Shown here: in pieces, positions 54,457-62,781 of the stretch | How the letters are laid out: each line of letters begins with the position of its first letter | Position numbering within the stretch: the stretch's first letter is position 1 | NCBI RefSeq assembly: GCF_004118265.1 | Contig: NZ_SDHW01000004.1 | Span: forward strand, 1-64,000 | Direction of reading: 5' to 3' | Source of the DNA: Lacibacter luteus | GTDB lineage: Bacteria > Bacteroidota > Bacteroidia > Chitinophagales > Chitinophagaceae | DNA: 64,000 nucleotides | Notes under the pieces: generated by a model | What the model was told of the DNA's origin: nothing | What the model saw: the letters and a program-made list of their open reading frames with translations, nothing else | Databases searched by the model: none | Translations under genes and position numbers: made by a program

Positions 54457-57400
54457 TTATTGTATTGAATATCCTGTGCCCGGTTCCAAATAAATATATC
54501 GATACATTTCATACCAAGTGCTTTGCTCATACATAAGAACTGAATAATTAAGAACAGTTTCATATCCATAAGCTGTAATAGTATATGGATTCGAACTTGA
54601 ATACCAACCATAGTAATAGTCATAATAGTCTGTAGCATCCATAATATTTATATCTAGCCCATTTACCGATACTGGTTGTGTACAAGCTGCATCGCTGTAA
54701 AATCGTATTATAATATCTGCATACTCTTGATTATACCCATAACTCCAATTTTCTGTTGTAAGCCTAGCGTAAATCACAGCGGGTGTACATTGTCCATTTG
54801 AGTTTGCATATGTTTGTCCATTGGCAATAATTTCATTTAGTGCAAGTTGATCAGCTGCTGCCTGACTGACGGTTGAACTGTATTTACCAGGAGGAACCGT
54901 GTATGTTACAGAAGAACCGTTGTATCCAGAACCACAATCATCCCTTGTAAAACTTGCACTTTGCTCAGAATTGTAATAAGTATTAGAGGGGCAGAAATCA
55001 GAAGGGCCAGCATCTTTCCACCTTATTTGGCTATAGGTGCTGCTGTTGGGGTTCATATCCTTTTCCAGCACAAAAATGTGTGCAGGCAACTGCCCATTGA
55101 TTGTTTGGCAATAATAATTGTTTGTAGTATCCTGCCATTGCCAGTCCGGTGCTGTTGTATAAATACAATTAGGGTTTTGATTAGCGTACTCCTGTGCATT
55201 CGCTTCTGCTTCATCCAAAGCTTGTTCATTTGCATCGGCCTGGCTAATTGTTGAAGAGTATCTTCCAGCCGGGACAGTATACGTAACAGGTCCGCCAATC
55301 CATCCTGGTGAACAATTTTCCGTAGTATCGGTCAATGATACTGCTTGATTAACCCAAACCTGAATACAACTACTTGTGTTATCCGCATTAGCTTGCCCAA
55401 ACGCAGCAAGTTCGTCTTCAGCTTTTCTATCAGCATCTTGTTGACTGATCAATGAACTATACTTATTGGCCGGAACGATGTATTGGACCAAACCGCCGAC
55501 ATAACCTGAACCACAATTGCTTTTCCTGAAATCCTCTGTAATTAATTGATTATAGTAAGTAACAGGGCAGCCGTTCATTTTAGCATTTGAAACTGTATTA
55601 TATTCATACGCTTTTACAATGTTTCGCTTTTCGTCACGGATAAACTGCAACCTTCCTAAATTATCATACTCATAAAAAGTAAGACGATTATTAGCATCAC
55701 AAGTTGTGGTCTGACCTACCAGAGGGTCATAAGTTGTTGTCTGCATTCTTGCATCCTTCGGATAAAGGCGCAATTCATCAATATAAATACTTCCTGACGT
55801 AGATGAAATTGTTATCGTGTTAGTCCCTGAGGCGATGTCATACTCATAATAAGAAAACCCATTAATTGTTGGCCCATTCTTCAGGAGCGTTGCCCCACCT
55901 ACAATTCCCACATTTCCAGAGGCCCAGAATGACAACAAATATGTTCTATTTAAACCAAGGCCAGTTGCTGTGATGTAATTCTGTGCTTGAACTAATTGAA
56001 AAACTTTAGCACCAGTAATTATTGGAAGCGTACTTGTATTAGCTGACCCGCCTGTAGTCCAACCGCCATAGTTATTTGCATTTTCAAAGCTTGTGTAAAG
56101 TACTTTATCCGTAATATCTGCGTTGATGATCTCTGCTACAACAAATTTATCATCGTAGTCGTACATCTTTCTGATTTTCCTGTTTGCATCATCCTTTTGT
56201 AATACCAAATTACCAGATGCATCATATGAATAAGTTTGCTTTACTGTTAAAGACGGCGGGCTTGGCCAGAGATCAACAGGTTTTGTTAAATCACGAGAAA
56301 GCGTTTGATATAGTTTAATATTTCCATTTCCAACCTGTGTAAAAACACTTGAACTTTCTTCTATTAACTTTAAAGCCCCACCATTCTTTGTGCTGTATTT
56401 TACTGTGTTAATAGGAAGATTTAAGACATTGTTGTTTTTCAGAATACCAAAAACGCCAGCTGTTTGCTCCCCATTATAGGTAATGATAGTTTCTGACTGG
56501 TCATTATTGCTATTCTTTGTTACTATCCTTGCCACCTCATTTGTCCAGAAATCATAAGTATAATCTGTTTTATTTGCAACAAATACCGATTCATCGTTTG
56601 GTTTATAACTCCGTTCAATCGTACTTATAAGGTCTGCCCTTCCTACACGAATATTGTACATATCCACCAGCATTTCAGAATTGGATGTTGCTGCATAGTT
56701 TACATTGGAATTAGCCCAGTCAGTGTGCCGCTGCGAAGAAGCCTTCTTCACAAAACATTTCACACATTCCATTTTACTTACTCCATGATCACGTCCCAAA
56801 TCATATGTTACAAACTCATACTGATGTTCAATTTCTTTTACTTTACTGTTTGCCGCATCTTTATATATTATTTTACTAGGAAGTCCATAAGCCCATGGCG
56901 CAAATCGCTGTTTGGACGATAAAGCAGTATTTGTTGGTGCCCACAAGGAATAATAGGAGTCGTCTGTAAACTCATGTATAGTTTTTCCATTACCCCCTTC
57001 CCCTTCGACGACCTCGACTCGCTTAAACTGAGTTGGCATCGGGCTGACTGAACCTATATCCGAATTATAAAAAACATCCGTAGTATAAGTTTTGTCCTGA
57101 TCTCCAATACAGGTTAATGCTACATCCAATAACCCGACCAAAATATCAAGGGCAACGGCTACTATCACACCTGGCGTTGGGGCGGTAATTAATGTAATAA
57201 CATCAATTACTGTTAAAACGGCAGAAACTACACTCAAAACCTGCGAACCAACGTTCAAAATATTCATCCATGTTCCCAAATTAATAGCCTGATCTAAGGA
57301 GGGAATTCCTGGATATTTAAATCTCCACTCACAACATCCAAATATTCCACACTGTGTCAGATCATATCGATAATATCTTGATTCAGGTTTATAATAACTG

Positions 57401-59157
57401 GAGGTCTGCAATGAATGTAATGGTTTTTCCAACCCCCACAATGAGGATTGATTACCAACGCCATCAAGGACATATTTATAGTTTGTCACAAGAGGGTTGT
57501 CACAGCCGTTCGCATAACCGCCGTCGGTTGAACTCACTGAAGAGACATGGACTCCCCCAACTGATTGCTCTGTTGCATTTAATACTCCCTTGTTTTGAGA
57601 ATAATTATATTTGACTGCACCTCCGCTGGGTAATATTATCTGCTTTAGTAACCCATTTTTTGCATACCCATCATTTGGATTAATATAGATATCGCTATTC
57701 CCTTCTTGTAAAAAGCAAAGACCTTTAGCTTGATTGGAATTTAGTAATGCTGCATCCAGCGGAGTATTGCCAGATATTGTGATGAGGCCAAAAAGGAATG
57801 TGGTATTATAAGCTCGGCTCTTATATCCGTTATGAAATCCCCAGTTATCCTTCATACTGGAAAAATAAGGCGGGACAAAATCGTCGGGTGCTGCAGAACC
57901 CAAATAATAATCAAATTTATATGACTGAGCCTCTTCTTTTAAATCAACACCATATTTCTGAACACCTAATAAGCACAAGCGGGATACTTTTCTCTGTTCA
58001 GCAGTCTGCGGAGTGCCATAGCGTCTAAGGATAAAGTAACTCGTATTAAAATGATACTTTGAAACGTATCTGTTATTATACTTTACATCAACAGCATTCA
58101 AAACTTTTAGTCCGTTATAATCAAGACGATCACTTCCGTAAACAAAATCAACGGTATGCCCATCCGGCGTTGTTATTGAAGAGATTTCTGGAAGATAGTT
58201 ATGCGTTTTTTTCCGGTTTATCACAGCATAATCTTTTCGTCCTTTCATAAAACTTACCTCATCACCTGCCTGATTATTAATAACTCTCGTCTGATAAGTT
58301 AAGTTAATTACTCTGTTGGTAAATGGATCACGAATCTCAGTAAGATACCAACTACCAACCACCCAAGGCTTATATGCATATTGGTCAGGAAACCCAGTTT
58401 GATAAAAAACCTTATTATTTTTAAACTTGGGCTGTGATTTTATATGTGTAAAACTTTGGTCACAATACTTTGTGGTTAAAACTCTACTCACACCCAAAGT
58501 TGAAAACTTATACAATAAGCCATCAACATCCTGAATTGTAAAAGATTGTATAGTGGTTCGTATGCTTCCTTGGGAGAAGCTCAAATTTGCGTTGTGTTCA
58601 AATGTGATTTTTATCCGTTCATCATTTAATGCAACACCGTGATCATCACCAATTGTATCGATAACAAAAACTCCCGATTTACCATTAAACTGAAAATAAA
58701 AATAGTCCAGTTGTTTATCCTCAGCCACAACATTTCGTTGCGAATAAACCTGATTCTGACTTCTGTATAATGGATATCTTTTTAAATTTTCCGGGCATCC
58801 TAATCCTGCGGCGTTTTGGGCATACAAATAACCAGCCGGATACTTCTTTATATCTTCAGGGGTACCGTTGCCATTATAAGGATATTGGTCGTCAGGTTCG
58901 CCAACCTGCATCCTGGATATGACACCACCCGAAACTAAATTCCATCCTTGACCAACGTTTGATGCGATATCATTAACCCTTAATCCATTGCCAGAATTAT
59001 AATTCATTCCCACGGAAAGGAAAAGGTTGCTCTTATGGTCTTTCCATTCAAACATAGGAAGCGAAAAAGTTGCGCTACCATTTTGTAATTGCACCTGTCC
59101 TGATACTTGATGAATGCTGAATAACAAAACAAAAAATAACAAATACCTTTTACCCAT
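54457..59157 (-). CDS. Giant secreted YD-repeat protein, SpvB/TcB-like N-terminus and DUF5977-like repeats
   Basis: A 1566-aa protein with a signal peptide (MGKRYLLFFVLLFSIHQVSGQ). Residues about 22-75 read ATFSLPMFEWK ... LSVGMNYNSGNGLRVN ... VGQGWNLVSGGVISR, the pattern that opens SpvB/TcB proteins. A YD-type shell follows (for example TTTYDPLVGQ and YEYDNLGRLQF). A hydrophobic stretch of about 50 residues lies near 625-680. Near the C-terminus are three DUF5977-like repeats of about 65 residues, each with CGSGY-like and VPxxxYSSxxSQxxAD motifs. It has no RHS core or toxin tip, so it is not itself a toxin. It shares a strand and short gaps with the toxin gene. Confidence 0.8.
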   Translation of the reverse strand: MGKRYLLFFVLLFSIHQVSGQVQLQNGSATFSLPMFEWKDHKSNLFLSVGMNYNSGNGLRVNDIASNVGQGWNLVSGGVISRMQVGEPDDQYPYNGNGTPEDIKKYPAGYLYAQNAAGLGCPENLKRYPLYRSQNQVYSQRNVVAEDKQLDYFYFQFNGKSGVFVIDTIGDDHGVALNDERIKITFEHNANLSFSQGSIRTTIQSFTIQDVDGLLYKFSTLGVSRVLTTKYCDQSFTHIKSQPKFKNNKVFYQTGFPDQYAYKPWVVGSWYLTEIRDPFTNRVINLTYQTRVINNQAGDEVSFMKGRKDYAVINRKKTHNYLPEISSITTPDGHTVDFVYGSDRLDYNGLKVLNAVDVKYNNRYVSKYHFNTSYFILRRYGTPQTAEQRKVSRLCLLGVQKYGVDLKEEAQSYKFDYYLGSAAPDDFVPPYFSSMKDNWGFHNGYKSRAYNTTFLFGLITISGNTPLDAALLNSNQAKGLCFLQEGNSDIYINPNDGYAKNGLLKQIILPSGGAVKYNYSQNKGVLNATEQSVGGVHVSSVSSTDGGYANGCDNPLVTNYKYVLDGVGNQSSLWGLEKPLHSLQTSSYYKPESRYYRYDLTQCGIFGCCEWRFKYPGIPSLDQAINLGTWMNILNVGSQVLSVVSAVLTVIDVITLITAPTPGVIVAVALDILVGLLDVALTCIGDQDKTYTTDVFYNSDIGSVSPMPTQFKRVEVVEGEGGNGKTIHEFTDDSYYSLWAPTNTALSSKQRFAPWAYGLPSKIIYKDAANSKVKEIEHQYEFVTYDLGRDHGVSKMECVKCFVKKASSQRHTDWANSNVNYAATSNSEMLVDMYNIRVGRADLISTIERSYKPNDESVFVANKTDYTYDFWTNEVARIVTKNSNNDQSETIITYNGEQTAGVFGILKNNNVLNLPINTVKYSTKNGGALKLIEESSSVFTQVGNGNIKLYQTLSRDLTKPVDLWPSPPSLTVKQTYSYDASGNLVLQKDDANRKIRKMYDYDDKFVVAEIINADITDKVLYTSFENANNYGGWTTGGSANTSTLPIITGAKVFQLVQAQNYITATGLGLNRTYLLSFWASGNVGIVGGATLLKNGPTINGFSYYEYDIASGTNTITISSTSGSIYIDELRLYPKDARMQTTTYDPLVGQTTTCDANNRLTFYEYDNLGRLQFIRDEKRNIVKAYEYNTVSNAKMNGCPVTYYNQLITEDFRKSNCGSGYVGGLVQYIVPANKYSSLISQQDADRKAEDELAAFGQANADNTSSCIQVWVNQAVSLTDTTENCSPGWIGGPVTYTVPAGRYSSTISQADANEQALDEAEANAQEYANQNPNCIYTTAPDWQWQDTTNNYYCQTINGQLPAHIFVLEKDMNPNSSTYSQIRWKDAGPSDFCPSNTYYNSEQSASFTRDDCGSGYNGSSVTYTVPPGKYSSTVSQAAADQLALNEIIANGQTYANSNGQCTPAVIYARLTTENWSYGYNQEYADIIIRFYSDAACTQPVSVNGLDINIMDATDYYDYYYGWYSSSNPYTITAYGYETVLNYSVLMYEQSTWYEMYRYIYLEPGTGYSIQ

Positions 59158-59203
59158 TTTTTTTGATTTATCGAGTAGCAAAATTTTTAATTATTAAACC
59201 AGA

Positions 59204-60700
59204 TTAGAAATTGTATCCGACTCTGAATTTGAAAGGTTGAGTTCGTGGAAGTTGATCATAGCTAAGAAAATCCCACAGTAGTTGAATTTTTGTGGCTTTG
59301 AAGAAACTGGATTTTACTGGTACAATACTTGTCACTCCCAACAATCCGCTTTTGCCCCATACCATATTCTTTTTAACGAAATCGCTTGCTGAAAAAACAC
59401 CTTGATAATTATATTCAAATCCGCCACTAATAAAAATGTGGCCTTTGATTTTCCAGTCGATATAAGTACGAAGCCCTATACCATTGTGTGATAAACGAAT
59501 ATGCTCTATATCAGTTCCAAGTCCTGCTCGGTATGACAGGCCTAATCCTGCTATACTCTGATCATTTATTTTATATCCCATTGAACCCCCAATCTCAAGC
59601 ACATTGGGAAAATAATTTGTTCTTTGCAATGTTTGCATATTGAAACCATATTCAATTCTGTCTTTTATGTTCTTTCCTTTTTGACTATTCACTTTCACTT
59701 GGAAAGTTTTCAGTTCGCCTTTTGCTTTCTTGAGAAGGGTTACAATTCCACCGGTATTCATACTTTGATTGACTTTTAAGGCTTGGTTCTTTACCAATCC
59801 TTCATAATTCATTACCTGCCCGGTTTGATTTTTAATAGTCTCGCTAATTTGCATTCTTGTTTGCAATCCTACGGTTTGAGTTGTTGTCTGATAATTATCG
59901 CCTGATGGAAACGCCTGAGCCAAAAAGGAATGTTTTGCCATGAATGTTTGAAAAGCCTGTATCTTATTAAGATGTTTTAACGTGCTGCTTAATACCTTTT
60001 CAGGTTCATTCAACTGTTCTTTAAGTTCTTTTACTTGTTGACTATAATACTGAACCTGTTTTGCATAAGAATTAAAAGCTTTCAGCGTAGCTAGACTGGT
60101 TTTGCCACGACTTAGAAATACTTGCCGCAATTGCGCTGTCCGTTGTTTAATGAATTGTTCCACCTGATCGGCTGAGTTAAATTTGCTCTCGATAATTTTT
60201 ATTTTCTTGAGCACATCACCGGCCTGCTGTTGAACATTTTTTGACACAACGCCATTTAGCATTTCATTCTGACTTGCAAGAAATGCCATTACCTGATGTG
60301 TAGAATCAACAAATGGTAAATAAGCACCCCGCATTAGTGAGTTTCCTGTAGCATTATTGGTACTGCTAAATTTCTCTATCAGCAAATTGTATTTTGCGAA
60401 TAAATCTTCCGGAAACAACTCTTGTAAAAAATTGGAATCTGATGAATTTAATTTGTTCTTTAATTTTTGCTCAGTTTTCAATAGCAATTCCAAGCGTTTT
60501 CTTGCTCGATTTGTAATTTTCTTTTCGATAGTTTCAACTTTATAAGAGGTACTTTTGATTACTTTTTTGTGAATAGTCTCAAATGTTCCTGAACTGTCTT
60601 GACCAAAGGACTGATTCGCAAAAAATAAAAATCCAATAAAAAGCAACAGCAAGTTTGTATGATAGATCATTACAATCTTAATCGTAACCAGTTTTGTCAT
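59204..60700 (-). CDS. Outer-membrane protein with periplasmic coiled coil and C-terminal beta-barrel
   Basis: About 498 residues. A signal peptide (hydrophobic core NLLLLFIGFLFF, cleavage near SFGQ) is followed by a Lys/Gln/Glu-rich coiled-coil region from about 40 to 320. The last 140 residues (from NYFPNVLEIGGSMGYKI onward) alternate polar and hydrophobic residues with many aromatic and Gly residues and end in FRVGYNF, an outer-membrane insertion signal. I do not recognise the family. It is first of the gene set that includes the TcB-like giant 46 bases downstream, so it may export or anchor it. Starts at 60721, 60700 or 60670 are all possible. Confidence 0.6.
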   Translation of the reverse strand: MTKLVTIKIVMIYHTNLLLLFIGFLFFANQSFGQDSSGTFETIHKKVIKSTSYKVETIEKKITNRARKRLELLLKTEQKLKNKLNSSDSNFLQELFPEDLFAKYNLLIEKFSSTNNATGNSLMRGAYLPFVDSTHQVMAFLASQNEMLNGVVSKNVQQQAGDVLKKIKIIESKFNSADQVEQFIKQRTAQLRQVFLSRGKTSLATLKAFNSYAKQVQYYSQQVKELKEQLNEPEKVLSSTLKHLNKIQAFQTFMAKHSFLAQAFPSGDNYQTTTQTVGLQTRMQISETIKNQTGQVMNYEGLVKNQALKVNQSMNTGGIVTLLKKAKGELKTFQVKVNSQKGKNIKDRIEYGFNMQTLQRTNYFPNVLEIGGSMGYKINDQSIAGLGLSYRAGLGTDIEHIRLSHNGIGLRTYIDWKIKGHIFISGGFEYNYQGVFSASDFVKKNMVWGKSGLLGVTSIVPVKSSFFKATKIQLLWDFLSYDQLPRTQPFKFRVGYNF

Positions 60701-60781
60701 ATTCTTTGTTTTACTCAACATAATGTCAAGCCTAATAGAGATTAAAGGGATAATTTTTGAGGCGAAAGGCCTACTCAGCAC

Positions 60782-61417
60782 ACAAATACATTAACTATCG
60801 CAGTTGAAAAGGCTATCTGAATAATTTGGAGTGCAGAACTTGAAGATGGTGCTTGAGGAAGCAAACAGATTAAGGATGGTACTTCTCATTTGTAAGATGG
60901 TCATAGTTAATTTTGGCCAATCAATATTATTTACTAAAATTCATTTTTCCAAGTAGCTTTAAGTAATTCGAATCAGTTTAAAATAGGATTTAAATCCACA
61001 TTTACCCACTTATACTCACATTGACACACACAAGAAGAGAAAAATCACAGATATTAAGAATCTTACTTTTCAGGTATTTTTAGTTTTTAAGCATAAACAC
61101 TTATTCAAATCAATGATCGTTTAAAATTAAACTATTGTTGGTATCATTATACCAAACCATAAGGATACATAATAAATTAGATAAGCATAGCTTTTATCTC
61201 AATTGATAGTTATTTTTTATTTTATGTAACTGCTCGTGGAAACAAAAGCCACACTTTTCAAATATTGTCGAGAGTGTTTTAACTCTTATTCCAGTTTTTG
61301 TTGTCTTATTTACCTCATGTTGATTATAGGGCTTTGCAGGTTTAACCCTGCAGCTCTATAAAAGCTGTAAGAAAAGCAGTATATTTCTTAGGCTATACCA
61401 CTTAAACTATTACTGTA
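60782..61417. promoter_or_regulatory. Long A/T-rich intergenic region before fecR
   Basis: A 636-base divergent gap with no ORF. It must contain promoters for both the coiled-coil/barrel gene and the FecR gene. An imperfect inverted repeat (TATAGGGCTTTGCAGG facing CCCTGCAGCTCTATA, 61325-61360) lies 57 bases before the fecR ATG and could be a regulatory hairpin. No sigma factor gene is present, although one is usually found directly before fecR. Confidence 0.45.
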
Positions 61418-62647
61418 ATGGAAAATAAAACACCCATATCACCTCTTAGCATTGAAAATGCAGACCGCATTGCATTTCTCATTACAGGTTACATCCGAAG
61501 TACATTAACAGATAAAGAAAAAGACGAACTGGATGATTGGATTACGTTAAACGATCACAATGTTGAACTGTTTGCCAGGCTTACAAATCCCTCTCAGCTG
61601 GATGAAGCGTTAAAATCTTACAACTCCTTTAATAGCAAAAAAGCAATCAGTATTATCAAAGCTCAGCTGGTAGAACAACAATCAACGCATCAGAGTAAAG
61701 TACGAAAAATGAAATGGCTGCCTTATGCAGTTGCAGCATCACTGCTGCTTTTAGTTGGTATATATGTTTTTACAAGAAATAATACTCCTGTGAAAGTCCA
61801 CTCATTTACAAGTCTTGCAGAAATTAAACCGGGTTCAGGCAAAGCAATGCTCACGCTTGCAACCGGCGAAACAATACTGCTCGATTCAGTAAATGAAAAA
61901 TCGCTGCAGGCTGGTAAGCTTGGTTTCAGCTATGACAACGGCCGCCTTGTATACTCCCCTTATACTCTGGAAGGGGAACAAGGCGAATTACAGTATCACA
62001 CACTTTCTGTTCCGAGGGGGGCACACTATCAGCTAAAACTGCCCGATGGTTCAACTTTTTGGCTGAATGCAGAGAGCAGTATTCGTTTTCCTTCTGTGTT
62101 TCATAAAACTAAACGTCAAATCGAAATTACCGGAGAAGTTTTCGTAGATGTTATAAAAAATGAACAACAGCCTTTCTATGTAACGTTTTCCGCAAATAAT
62201 AATGGAAGGCAGGAAAAAGCAGAGATCAAAGTACTGGGTACAAGTTTCAACATCAATGCGTATAAAGAAGAGAACAACACATCCATTGCTTTAACTGAGG
62301 GTAAAATTCAAGTAACATCCGTTACAGGAAACATCACATACATGCATAAAGGTCAGCTTGCAATGTTTACGAACGGGAAAATAAATATTAGTCCATTAGT
62401 AAATGAAGAAGAAATGCTGGCATGGAAAAACGGCTGGTTCGAGTTTAAAAACGCATCCATTGAAGCTATTATGAAACAGGTATCCAGGTGGTACAACATA
62501 GATGTTGAATATAAAGGCAAGATAAATTACCACTTTAATGCTTCAATTGAAAGGAATGTAACAGCAGCACAACTTCTTTACCTCCTGGAACAAACAGGGC
62601 ACGTTCATTTTACATTACAGGATAACAAAATAATTGTAAAACCTTAA
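61418..62647 (+). CDS. FecR family anti-sigma factor
   Basis: A 409-aa inner-membrane protein that holds an ECF sigma factor until a TonB-dependent receptor signals. The cytoplasmic part (1-98) binds sigma; one helix at about 100-118; the periplasmic FecR domain at about 195-305 (LSVPRGAHYQLKLPDGSTFWLNAESSIRFP) and the DUF4974-like C-terminus (WYNIDVEYKGKI) follow. It precedes a SusC-type gene by 134 bases. The nearest candidate sigma factor gene on this strand is at 41499, outside the normal operon distance. Confidence 0.94.
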   Translation: MENKTPISPLSIENADRIAFLITGYIRSTLTDKEKDELDDWITLNDHNVELFARLTNPSQLDEALKSYNSFNSKKAISIIKAQLVEQQSTHQSKVRKMKWLPYAVAASLLLLVGIYVFTRNNTPVKVHSFTSLAEIKPGSGKAMLTLATGETILLDSVNEKSLQAGKLGFSYDNGRLVYSPYTLEGEQGELQYHTLSVPRGAHYQLKLPDGSTFWLNAESSIRFPSVFHKTKRQIEITGEVFVDVIKNEQQPFYVTFSANNNGRQEKAEIKVLGTSFNINAYKEENNTSIALTEGKIQVTSVTGNITYMHKGQLAMFTNGKINISPLVNEEEMLAWKNGWFEFKNASIEAIMKQVSRWYNIDVEYKGKINYHFNASIERNVTAAQLLYLLEQTGHVHFTLQDNKIIVKP

Positions 62648-62781
62648 ACTCATTGCCTATGGTATAACAAAGCTAAAAACCGCCTCGTTAGCGGACGAAG
62701 CGGTTAAACGGCTAATTAACAAAACAACCTGTGCAGATCGTTTCCCGAATGGGATATTATTAACTAAACCAATTCAAAAGT

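Noticed and set aside
54447-54638. N-terminal extension of the small periplasmic protein.
   Set aside because: It overlaps the end of the giant gene upstream in another frame, while the ATG at 54446 gives a perfect signal peptide.
49002-59157. RHS locus as part of a type VI secretion system.
   Set aside because: No VgrG, PAAR, Hcp or sheath genes are present, and both giants carry Sec signal peptides, unlike T6SS RHS effectors.
34275-61417. A second copy of the tRNA-Ser 3' end marking the right boundary of the integrated element.
   Set aside because: Reading by eye I found no repeat of the T-arm/acceptor sequence, so the element's extent is left open and no boundary is claimed.
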